A stretch of 12,447 bases of DNA. It comes from Pseudomonadota bacterium. Its GTDB lineage: Bacteria > Pseudomonadota > Alphaproteobacteria > Rhizobiales > Xanthobacteraceae. The stretch covers positions 1 to 12,447 of the forward strand of contig JAJYAH010000122.1 in NCBI GenBank assembly GCA_021779635.1. The letters run 5' to 3'. The position numbers and the translations under genes are program-made. The first letter of the stretch is position 1. Each line of letters opens with the position of its first letter. The notes under the pieces are model-generated. The model was not told the origin of the DNA and did not search any database. It was given only the letters and a program-made list of their open reading frames with translations. Of this stretch, positions 6,550-12,438 are shown piece by piece.

Positions 6550-7764
6550 TCAATTCGTCTTGACCAGCGGGCAGCCGCCTTTGTCGAGCGGACGAAACGC
6601 CTGATCGGCGGGGACGGTTGCGAGCAACTTGTAGAGATCCCATTCGCCCTTCGACTCCTCCGGCTTCTTCACCTCGAACAGATACATGTCGTGGACCATG
6701 CGTCCGTCGATCCGGATCTTGCCGTTCTTGGCAAAGAAGTCGTTGATCGGAGTGGCCCGCATCTGGGCCATCACCTTCGGCGCTTCGTCGGTGCCGGTCG
6801 CCTCGATGGCCTTGAGGTAGTGCATGGTGGCCGAGTACAGGCCGGCCTGGATCATGGTTGGCATGTGCCCGACCTTCTCGATGAACCTTTTCGAGAACGC
6901 CCGGGTCTCATCGTCCCTGTCCCAGTAGAATGCGTCGGTCGTGATCAGGCCCTGGGCATCCTTGAGACCGATCGAATGAACATCGGTGATTTCCAGCAGC
7001 AAGGCGATCAGCTTCTGGCCGCCCTTTATCAGGCCGAATTCGGAGGCCTGCTTGAGCGCGTTGGTGGTATCGCCGCCGGCATTGGCCAGCGCCACCACCT
7101 TGGCCTTGGAGGCTTGCGCCTGCAGCAGGAACGACGAGAAATCCGATGTGTTCAGCGGATGGCGAACCTCGCCGAGGACCTTGCCGCCGTTTTCCTTCAC
7201 AACGTTGGCGGCGTCGCGCTCGAGCGCCATGCCGAAGGCATAGTCGGCGGTGATGAAGAACCAGGTATCCTCGCCGCGCTGGACCATCGCCTTGCCGGCG
7301 ACGTTGGAAAGCGCGTAGGTGTCGTAGGTCCAGTGCACGGTGTTGGGCGAGCAGGCGGGCCCGGTGATATCGGAGCTGCCGCCGCCGGAATTGATGTTGA
7401 TCCTGTTCTTCTCGCGGGTCAGTGCCGAGACCGGCAGCGCCACCGAAGAAGTAGGCACGTCGAAGATCGCATCGACCTTTTCATTGTCGTACCAGTTGCG
7501 CGCGATGGCGACGCCGACGTCCGGCTTGTTCTGATGGTCGGCAGAGACCACCTCTACGGGCTTGCCTTTCACCTTGCCGCCGTAATCGGCGACCGCCATC
7601 TGCACCGCGACCAGAGAACCCTTGCCGGTGGCGTCCGAGTAGAGGCTGGACATGTCGGTGAGGACGCCGATCTTGACGACGTCGTCGGAAATCTGCGCGG
7701 TCGCCGCACCGCCGGATACGGCGAAGACGAGGCCGGCGGCGACCGCGGCTGCAAGAGACTTCAT
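6550..7764 (-). CDS. Periplasmic ABC-type substrate-binding protein (branched-chain amino acid family)
   Basis: 404 residues. The signal peptide is clear (MKSLAAAVAAGLVFAVSGG, with cleavage near ATA at 21-23). The mature protein has the Peripla_BP_6/LivK-type fold: strand one is VVKIGVLTDMSSLYSDATG (29-47), followed by the ligand-lobe motif QMAVADYGG (55-63), AIARNWYDNEKVDAIFDVPTS (87-106), WFFITADYAFG (168-178) and DTTNALKQASEFG (232-244). Two Cys residues (137 and 398) could form a disulfide in the periplasm. The protein would capture a small ligand and hand it to a LivHMGF-like permease. No permease or ATPase gene lies nearby, so it is an orphan. Many Bradyrhizobium and Rhodopseudomonas paralogues of this type bind aromatic acids or other non-amino-acid ligands, so the substrate should not be taken as an amino acid. 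A ribosome binding site GGGAG precedes the start on the minus strand. Confidence 0.9.
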   Translation of the reverse strand: MKSLAAAVAAGLVFAVSGGAATAQISDDVVKIGVLTDMSSLYSDATGKGSLVAVQMAVADYGGKVKGKPVEVVSADHQNKPDVGVAIARNWYDNEKVDAIFDVPTSSVALPVSALTREKNRININSGGGSSDITGPACSPNTVHWTYDTYALSNVAGKAMVQRGEDTWFFITADYAFGMALERDAANVVKENGGKVLGEVRHPLNTSDFSSFLLQAQASKAKVVALANAGGDTTNALKQASEFGLIKGGQKLIALLLEITDVHSIGLKDAQGLITTDAFYWDRDDETRAFSKRFIEKVGHMPTMIQAGLYSATMHYLKAIEATGTDEAPKVMAQMRATPINDFFAKNGKIRIDGRMVHDMYLFEVKKPEESKGEWDLYKLLATVPADQAFRPLDKGGCPLVKTN

Positions 7765-7903
7765 GTTGTTCTACTCCCTGGCTTTTTGGGCTTGTTGCGG
7801 GGCACCCTTCTACGCGGCTTCATCGCCGCCCGCAAAGCTGACTTTCGACCAAGCACGGCCGCCCGACCGCTCCCGGATTGCGCTTTCAGCGGTGGTATCG
7901 CGG

Positions 7904-7947
7904 TGTTAGGCTTGTTGCCGGCAGGACCACCTGCTTCCTGCCTAACA
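7904..7947 (+). promoter_or_regulatory. Candidate structured leader or operator upstream of the dodecin gene
   Basis: TGTTAGGC (7904-7911) and GCCTAACA (7940-7947) form a perfect 8-bp outer stem. Inside it, GCAGG (7921-7925) and CCTGC (7930-7934) form a perfect 5-bp stem with a 4-nt ACCA loop, separated from the outer stem by a 9/5-nt internal loop. The structure ends just before the ribosome binding site AAGGGAGG (7951-7958). It could be an RNA control element or a DNA operator shared with the divergent binding-protein gene. It does not match any riboswitch I know. Confidence 0.4.
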
Positions 7948-7963
7948 TGGAAGGGAGGACGGT

Positions 7964-8176
7964 ATGGCTGAGAGTGTTTACAAGGTCATTGAACTCATCG
8001 GTACCAGCAAGGAATCATGGGAGAAGGCGGCCAAGGCAGCGGTCGACAGGGCAGGAAAATCTCTGCGCGATCTGCGTGTCGCCGAAGTCGTCAAGCTTGA
8101 TATGCAATTGGATGCCAAGGGCAAGATTGAAGCCTATCGCGCCAAACTCAACGTCTCGTTCAAATTCGAGGGCTAG
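7964..8176 (+). CDS. Dodecin-family protein lacking the flavin-binding Trp and Gln
   Basis: 70 residues, the standard length for dodecin. Dodecins form hollow 12-mers of a one-helix, three-strand subunit. MAESVYKVIELIGTSKESWE matches the family start, followed by the helix (16-33) and strands with LRDLRVAEV (34-42) and YRAKLNVSFKFEG (58-70). In flavin-binding bacterial dodecins the second strand reads (N/D)xxWFEV and the third YQVxLxVGF. Here the flavin-stacking Trp is Val39 and the Gln is Arg59. This pattern is that of the SecE2 (Rv0379)/calcium-dodecin type, from memory, and a role in flavin storage is therefore doubtful. The ribosome binding site AAGGGAGG (7951-7958) fixes the start. It is single-gene, divergent from the binding protein, and its TAG stop abuts an interspersed palindromic repeat. 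Confidence 0.88.
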   Translation: MAESVYKVIELIGTSKESWEKAAKAAVDRAGKSLRDLRVAEVVKLDMQLDAKGKIEAYRAKLNVSFKFEG

Positions 8177-8310
8177 GGCCTTTTCCGTTCCGATTGAATC
8201 GGAACGGAACTCGATTCTTTATCCTGACGCGTTTCCCCAGCGCGAACCGGTATCCAGCCCGCACCATGCGCGGCGCAGGCTTTCACTGGAAAATGCTCTG
8301 GTCCGGTGAT
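8177..8310. repeat. Degenerate interspersed palindromic repeat (RIME-like mosaic)
   Basis: After the 8183-8209 hairpin comes GACGCGTTTCCCCAGCGCG (8226-8244), then ACCGGTATCCAG (8246-8257) facing CTGGTCCGGT (8299-8308), with CACTGGAAAATGCTCTGG (8284-8301) between. From memory, the modules GAATCGGAACGG, GACGCGTTT..GCGCGAACCGGTATCCA and GGAAAA.GCTCTGG are recurrent intergenic repeats in Bradyrhizobium and other Rhizobiales. This copy has diverged and carries about 25 bp of unrelated sequence in the middle. It occupies most of the gap between the dodecin gene and the convergent DUF4403 gene. Confidence 0.5.
8183..8209 (+). terminator. Perfect hairpin directly after the dodecin gene
   Basis: TTCCGTTCCGATT (8183-8195) and AATCGGAACGGAA (8197-8209) are perfect 13-bp arms around one central base, starting 7 bp after the stop. 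In RNA it would form a long stem with a small loop, and it may terminate dodecin transcription. It is also the first module of the repeat described at 8177-8310. Confidence 0.55.
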
Positions 8311-8418
8311 CGGCGAACGAGGTCCCTGCACAACGAATCGTTGGCATCGCGGCACAGCAGCCCGCGTTATTCTGGATCCGGCGGCCGCTCGCCGACAATA
8401 AAGCGTCGGGTTGCAAGC

Positions 8419-9987
8419 TCACAGGCCGCCCAGCGCCGTCACGTAAACATTGATTGCGCCGTCCGCTTCGGCGATCACGCGCAGCGTTTTGGAATCGAAG
8501 GCGATATCGGCGAGCCGCAGGCTGGTGATTTCCGCCGCTACCCGCACGCCGTCTTCATTCTTCTGGAAATCGGCGATCGCATCCGCGATCCTTTTCTGCG
8601 CATTCGCGGTAAACGGTTTGAGATCGATGGTCGCCTTTTCCGCCAGTGCCTTTTGCAGATACGGCATCGCCTCGCGCGCCGCAGCCCCGAGCAGTCCGAA
8701 CGCCGCCTCGGATTCGACGGCGAGCTGGATATTGGCCAGCCGCAGGGTCTGCTGGGTCTGATCGAGCACCGGCGTCCCCCAGATATATACGGTGGCTTCG
8801 CCCCCGAAGCCGAAGAAGCTCTTTTTCTCCTTGGCGTGCAACAGCAGCGAGATCAACAGCCGATCACCTGATGCTGCGACGGTGGCATGCTTGACGGTGA
8901 CATCGACCGAACCCGAGCCGTCCTCCGGAAAGGTACGGCCGGCGAACTGCGCCTCCACGATCTTGTTGATATCGGTAAACGGCATGTCGATCGGCATGTC
9001 GATACCGACCCCTCCCGGGGTCGGCGGGATGATCGAGATCTTCTCGGGAAACGGGCAGTCGGGCTTGGTCTGCGTCGAGGTGATGCGGGTTTCCGCCTCG
9101 ATACCGACCATCAGCGTGACCGCCGATGCATCGACACGCGGCTGTACCGCGATCGCACGGGTCGGGCGCAGTTCGAGCCAAAGCGCCGGCAAGGTCGAAG
9201 CCGCACCGGCGCCTTGCAGTTGAATCGAACGGCAGGCCCTGTCCCATTGTACCCGCGCATGCTGTTCGAATGCGCGATCGTTGCGGATTCGCTCCCCCGC
9301 CGCGCTGATCTGATCGGCGACCGCCTTGTCGATCAGCGGCTTGACCTGCGCCGGGACATTGACGCGGGCCCCGGCCACCGAAAGGTTGCTGTCGCCGAGC
9401 GTGACCTGAGCGGCCAGATTGGGCTCGAGGTGCCAGGCCGCGGCGAGCCTGGGCCGCGAGGTGATGGTGATGTTGCCCTTGATTTCCGCGTTGGCGTTGA
9501 TGTTCTTGATATTGACGCTGCCGATCTGCTTGGCGGCGTTGCTGCCGAGCAGACTGCCGAGCGCGTTGCTGACCGCGCCGGTTGCTTTCGATGACAGCGA
9601 GCCCGTCGCATTCAGCGTTCCGGTCAGCGATGTCGTCAGCGACAACACATCCTGGGCGCCGGCCGCCGCGATCGGTCCGCGCGAGGCGGTCCAGCCGATG
9701 TCGGCGTTCTGCAGAATCTGCGACGCCGGGTTGTCGGCCTTGCCCGCGAAGGTGCGCGGCGCCGCGCGCTCGGCGACGTCGCGGATCGCGGCCAGCGAAA
9801 CCGTGACCGGCGCGACGACGATCGAGCTGCGTGCGGCGGGCGGCAGCGGCGGCAATTCTGTCAGCACCGGCGCCGGGGCCTTGACGCGCGGCGACAGCCA
9901 GTCCATGGCCTTCAGGCTGACAAGGAACGAGACCGCAATCACCGCGGCCGCGAGCAGGATCGTCTTGAGACGCATCGATGGACGCAT
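8419..9987 (-). CDS. Membrane-anchored DUF4403 family protein
   Basis: 522 residues. An N-terminal hydrophobic anchor (about 8-26, LKTILLAAAVIAVSFLVSL) is followed by a Pro/Ala linker and then the long beta-rich DUF4403 body. Family features include SSIVVAPVTVSLAAIRDVAERAAP (54-77), LQNADIGW (92-99) and INANAEIKGNITITSRPRLAAAWHLEPNL (163-191, cut by beta strands). They also include GIDMPIDMPFTDINKIV (328-344), LLISLLLHAKEKKSFFGFGG (377-396) and the near-C-terminal repeat-like VRVAAEITSLRLADIAFDSKTL. Cys252 and Cys311 could pair in the periplasm. DUF4403 proteins are envelope proteins of unknown function; nothing here identifies a ligand. The start at 9987 is preferred over an ATG at 9975 because of the GGGGGG run (9991-9996 on the plus strand as C) just upstream, though the spacing is short. 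The gene is monocistronic. Confidence 0.85.
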   Translation of the reverse strand: MRPSMRLKTILLAAAVIAVSFLVSLKAMDWLSPRVKAPAPVLTELPPLPPAARSSIVVAPVTVSLAAIRDVAERAAPRTFAGKADNPASQILQNADIGWTASRGPIAAAGAQDVLSLTTSLTGTLNATGSLSSKATGAVSNALGSLLGSNAAKQIGSVNIKNINANAEIKGNITITSRPRLAAAWHLEPNLAAQVTLGDSNLSVAGARVNVPAQVKPLIDKAVADQISAAGERIRNDRAFEQHARVQWDRACRSIQLQGAGAASTLPALWLELRPTRAIAVQPRVDASAVTLMVGIEAETRITSTQTKPDCPFPEKISIIPPTPGGVGIDMPIDMPFTDINKIVEAQFAGRTFPEDGSGSVDVTVKHATVAASGDRLLISLLLHAKEKKSFFGFGGEATVYIWGTPVLDQTQQTLRLANIQLAVESEAAFGLLGAAAREAMPYLQKALAEKATIDLKPFTANAQKRIADAIADFQKNEDGVRVAAEITSLRLADIAFDSKTLRVIAEADGAINVYVTALGGL

Positions 9988-10189
9988 CGTCCCCCCGGAC
10001 TGGTTTGAACGGTTGAGTTTACAGGGTGGGGTCTGTCGGCGCCATAGCGCCGGACTAGCCGCACTCCTCGGTCGCTTTGTGAGGAATGTGAGGCGATACC
10101 GTGCAGGTCCCTGGGCGGGGCGGTCACGATGCCGGAATTTTGTTACCGCTCAGAAACAACAGCGGTTACGGAAATTAACGATTCAGATT

Positions 10190-10220
10190 ACGTCGTCGCG
10201 GCCTTCGCCGGGGACGACGT
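10190..10220. other. Stem-loop in the DUF4403-GT4 intergenic region
   Basis: ACGTCGTC (10190-10197) and GACGACGT (10213-10220) form perfect 8-bp arms. Inside them, GGC-CTTC-GCC (10200-10209) makes a second short stem with a CTTC loop. It might be a terminator for transcription coming from upstream, or an interspersed repeat module. Function is not decided by the sequence. Confidence 0.4.
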
Positions 10221-10360
10221 GTTAACTAATTTGGCGAACGGGACTTAGCGAATTTGGAGAACGCACCGGCGCGGGCTGACCGCTCGGCTCGTCGGGCGCG
10301 GCGGTTCATCGGCAAGCACCTTCATCGCGCTGTCATGCGACCGCAATCTTCCTGACAAGA

Positions 10361-10447
10361 ATGAGCCTTGCGGACATCCTGGCCGGCAGTTTCTACCGCT
10401 CGAACCCGAAAAAGAATGACTACACATCTGTGTCGTCACACGCCTGA
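10361..10447 (+). CDS. Possible 28-residue small ORF upstream of the GT4 gene
   Basis: ATG to TGA encodes a 28-residue peptide that begins MSLADILAGSF, continues YRSNPKKNDY, and ends with a Ser/His/Ala tail. Third codon positions are G or C in 20 of 27 codons after Met, which is close to real genes in this window. It ends 53 bp before the glycosyltransferase start. No ribosome binding site is visible, and the codon bias could arise by chance in GC-rich DNA. It could be a leader peptide, a small protein, or no gene at all. Confidence 0.15.
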   Translation: MSLADILAGSFYRSNPKKNDYTSVSSHA

Positions 10448-10500
10448 AATATCCTTGGCCGAACGTCGGGTATTGAGAATCAGCAACGTAGGCTTCCGTG

Positions 10501-11556
10501 ATGCGGATATTGATCGCGACCGATGCTTGGCATCCGCAGGTGAACGGCGTAGTTCGCACGTTGACCTCGCTGGCTCGCAGCGCATCGGCGCTGGGAGCCG
10601 AAATCGAGTTTCTGACTCCTGATGGATTTCCGTCGCTCGCCGTTCCGACCTATCCGGGATTGCGGATAGCCTTGCCGAACCCGTGGCGGATATCAGCCAG
10701 AATAGAGGCGGCAGCGCCGGACGCCATTCACATCGCGACCGAGGGGCCGATCGGGTGGGCGGCGAGAGCCTATTGCCGCCGCCGCAAGCTCGCTTTCACA
10801 ACGTCCTATACGACACGCTTTCCGGAATACATCGCCGTTCGCTCGATCATTCCGGCTGACTTGAGCTACGCGGTGCTGCGTCACTTTCATGCGGCCGGCG
10901 CCATGACCATGATCGCCACCGCCTCGCTACGGCAAGAACTCAGCGCACGAGGTTTCAGAAAGCTCGGCACCTGGACGCGAGGGGTCGATACCAAGCTGTT
11001 CACGCCGGATCATCCGGCCGCGCTCGATTTGCCGAGACCGATCTTCATGACCATGGGCCGTGTCGCGGTCGAGAAAAACCTCGAGGCGTTTCTCTCGCTG
11101 GACTTGCCCGGATCCAAGGTCGTGATCGGCGATGGGCCGCAAAAGGCCGAGCTGGAACGCCGCTACCCCAACGCCAAATTTCTCGGTGAAAAGACCGGCC
11201 AGGATCTGACCTCGCATCTGGCGGCGGCGGATGTCTTCGTGTTTCCGAGCCTCACCGATACCTTCGGGGTCGTTCAACTCGAAGCGCTGGCCTGCGGCAC
11301 GCCGGTTGCGGCATTTCCGGTGACGGGTCCGCTCGACGTGATCGCGGATCATCCGATCGGGGCTTTGGACGCCGACTTGCGGAGCGCCTGCCTCCGCGCC
11401 CTCGGCATGTCCCGCGAGGCATGCCGGAATTTTGCGCTTGAGCGTTCCTGGGAGAACAGTGCCAGGCAGTTCATTGGCAATCTGACAGTGTTGCAGCCGA
11501 GCCGCTCGCTGCGACCTGCCCGCCGCGTGGCGGGCAGAAGCGCTGTGCGCGGCTAA
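10501..11556 (+). CDS. GT4-family glycosyltransferase, possibly glycolipid-forming
   Basis: 351 residues with the GT-B fold of two Rossmann-like halves. The N-terminal acceptor half begins MRILIATDAWHPQVNGVVRT, the hallmark of the GT4 subgroup containing GDP-mannose- or UDP-sugar-dependent lipid glycosyltransferases. The donor-binding half has GRVAVEKN (about 186-193), VIGDGP (208-213) and TDTFGVVQLEALACGTPV (252-269). In it the first Glu of the usual E-x7-E is Asp253, as is normal in this subgroup, and Glu261 is kept. It is soluble and likely membrane-peripheral. The alphaproteobacterial enzyme Agt (Atu2297), which makes glucosyl- and glucuronosyl-diacylglycerol, belongs to GT4, so a similar membrane-lipid role is possible but unproven. 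GTG at 10498 is an alternative start; ATG is preferred, with a weak TAGG 8 bp upstream. The methyltransferase gene follows after 31 bp, so the two probably form an operon. Confidence 0.85.
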   Translation: MRILIATDAWHPQVNGVVRTLTSLARSASALGAEIEFLTPDGFPSLAVPTYPGLRIALPNPWRISARIEAAAPDAIHIATEGPIGWAARAYCRRRKLAFTTSYTTRFPEYIAVRSIIPADLSYAVLRHFHAAGAMTMIATASLRQELSARGFRKLGTWTRGVDTKLFTPDHPAALDLPRPIFMTMGRVAVEKNLEAFLSLDLPGSKVVIGDGPQKAELERRYPNAKFLGEKTGQDLTSHLAAADVFVFPSLTDTFGVVQLEALACGTPVAAFPVTGPLDVIADHPIGALDADLRSACLRALGMSREACRNFALERSWENSARQFIGNLTVLQPSRSLRPARRVAGRSAVRG

Positions 11557-11587
11557 CCGGATCATCAGAACAGCGAGTAGTTTCACC

Positions 11588-12274
11588 ATGGCCGAAATCA
11601 TCAAGCTTGACGAAACGACACAGTTGGACTTCAGCCGCGAAATGGTCGAGCGCGCCTATGATCGCTGGGCGCCGATCTATGACCTGGTGTTTGGCGGGGT
11701 GTTTGGAAAGGGCCGGCAAGCCGCCATCATCGCCACCAACAATATTGGCGGTCGCGTGCTGGAGGTCGGCGTCGGCACCGGAATCTCGTTGCCGCAATAT
11801 GCTTCGAACCTTCGCATCTTCGGCACCGATATCTCGGAAGGCATGTTGCGCAAGGCGCGGGAGCGGGTCGCCGATTTCCGCCTCAAGAATGTCGAGGGTC
11901 TCGCGGTCATGGATGCCGAGAAGCTCGAATTCCCCGACGCCTCCTTCGACGTGGTGATGGCGCAATATGTCGTGACCGCGGTGCCGAATCCGGAAGCGGC
12001 GATGGACGAGTTCGCCCGCGTGCTGCGGCCGGGCGGCGAGATCATTCTGCTCAGCCGCGTCAGCGCCGATGCCGGGATGCGTCGCGTGATCGAGAAAGGG
12101 CTGCAGCCGGTGGTGCGTCAGCTAGGCTTCAGGACCGACTTTGCGTGGTCGCGCTATACCCAATGGGCGGCCGGCGCTCCGGGGATGGAACTGGTCGAGC
12201 GTCGCCCCGTGCCGCCCTTCGGCCATTTCTCGTTGATCCGTTTCCGCAAGCTTGAAGCGGCGGCCGCCGCCTAG
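11588..12274 (+). CDS. Class I SAM-dependent methyltransferase, likely phospholipid N-methyltransferase-like
   Basis: 228 residues, a Rossmann-fold methyltransferase. VERAYDRWAPIYDLVFG (20-36) is the N-terminal cap typical of the UbiE/Rhodobacter-type PmtA group. Motif I is VLEVGVGTG (57-65), the acidic end of strand 2 is Asp81 in IFGTDIS, motif II is DASFDVVMAQYVVTAVPNP (117-135) and motif III is RVLRPGGEIILLSR (144-157). The C-terminal half (LGFRTDFAWSRYTQW ... ERRPVPPFGHFSLIRFRK) resembles Rhodobacter-type phosphatidylethanolamine N-methyltransferases. Bradyrhizobium is known to carry several of these (PmtX enzymes). The reaction would be methylation of ethanolamine-type lipid head groups toward phosphatidylcholine at the inner membrane. 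UbiE-type quinone methylation or another small-molecule target remains possible. The protein ends in a run of five Ala, and its TAG stop lies inside the palindromic element at 12271-12349. Confidence 0.85.
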   Translation: MAEIIKLDETTQLDFSREMVERAYDRWAPIYDLVFGGVFGKGRQAAIIATNNIGGRVLEVGVGTGISLPQYASNLRIFGTDISEGMLRKARERVADFRLKNVEGLAVMDAEKLEFPDASFDVVMAQYVVTAVPNPEAAMDEFARVLRPGGEIILLSRVSADAGMRRVIEKGLQPVVRQLGFRTDFAWSRYTQWAAGAPGMELVERRPVPPFGHFSLIRFRKLEAAAAA

Positions 12275-12349
12275 TACCGCCGATCTGAAGTTCCTGCACC
12301 ACCTGCCGCAAGCTCATCCCAGGAACTTCAGATCGAAAAGCGGTACTAG
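12271..12349 (-). repeat. 79-bp palindromic element, copy 1 (reverse orientation)
   Basis: The outer arms CTAGTACCGC (12271-12280) and GCGGTACTAG (12340-12349) and the inner arms CGATCTGAAGTTCCTG (12281-12296) and CAGGAACTTCAGATCG (12320-12335) are all perfectly complementary, 26 bp in total. A 23-nt loop (12297-12319) sits at the centre, and AAAA (12336-12339) is unpaired on one arm. The ends are CTAG. Read on the minus strand, it aligns with copy 2 in arms, bulge position and loop core. The methyltransferase stop codon lies at 12272-12274 within its left arm. It is likely a non-autonomous, REP- or MITE-like repeat. Confidence 0.85.
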
Positions 12350-12362
12350 AATCATAGATTTG

Positions 12363-12438
12363 CTAGTGCCCTCTCGCATCCGAAGTTCGTGTAAGAGCGT
12401 GCTGCAACGTATCACGAACTTCGGATGCGGGGCACTAG
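12363..12438 (+). repeat. 76-bp palindromic element, copy 2 (forward orientation)
   Basis: The outer arms CTAGTGCCC (12363-12371) and GGGCACTAG (12430-12438) and the inner arms CGCATCCGAAGTTCGTG (12375-12391) and CACGAACTTCGGATGCG (12413-12429) are perfectly complementary, 26 bp in total. A TCT bulge (12372-12374) and a 21-nt loop (12392-12412) complete it. It is 13 bp from copy 1 and in the opposite orientation. The loop core GAGC-G-TGC-T-GCA (12395-12406) matches copy 1 at 10 of 12 positions. The window ends 9 bp later, so more copies could follow. Confidence 0.85.

Larger units (their letters stand above)
9988..10500. other. Long intergenic stretch between divergent genes
   Basis: About 510 bp without a convincing gene. 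It should hold promoters for the DUF4403 gene (minus) and the GT4 operon (plus), but I see no clear -35/-10 pair. It contains small stem-loops: CGGCGC-CATA-GCGCCG (10037-10052); (G)TTACCGCT with AGCGGTTA(C), one mismatch (10142-10169); and ACGTCGTC/GACGACGT (10190-10220), with an inner GGC-CTTC-GCC. Open frames crossing it on either strand lack a recognisable domain and a ribosome binding site. A 28-codon open frame at 10361-10447 is described separately. The stretch from 10260 to 10360 shows nothing I can name. Confidence 0.6.

Noticed and set aside
6691..7971. 426-codon open frame on the plus strand
   Set aside because: It is antisense to the substrate-binding protein, which has a clear signal peptide and fold motifs. 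It also runs into the dodecin start.
10245..10559. 104-codon minus-strand frame in the intergenic gap
   Set aside because: It overlaps the start of the glycosyltransferase, has no ribosome binding site or domain, and its composition is unlike that of the real genes.
12271..12438. CRISPR array
   Set aside because: There are only two units, each a long palindrome, in opposite orientations and diverged from each other. They lack identical direct repeats with regular spacers and no cas gene is present.
12271..12438. Pair of ordinary intrinsic terminators
   Set aside because: The arms are far longer than needed, loops are 21-23 nt and homologous, and no T run follows. A repeat element explains the conserved loop and bulge better, though a termination effect is possible.
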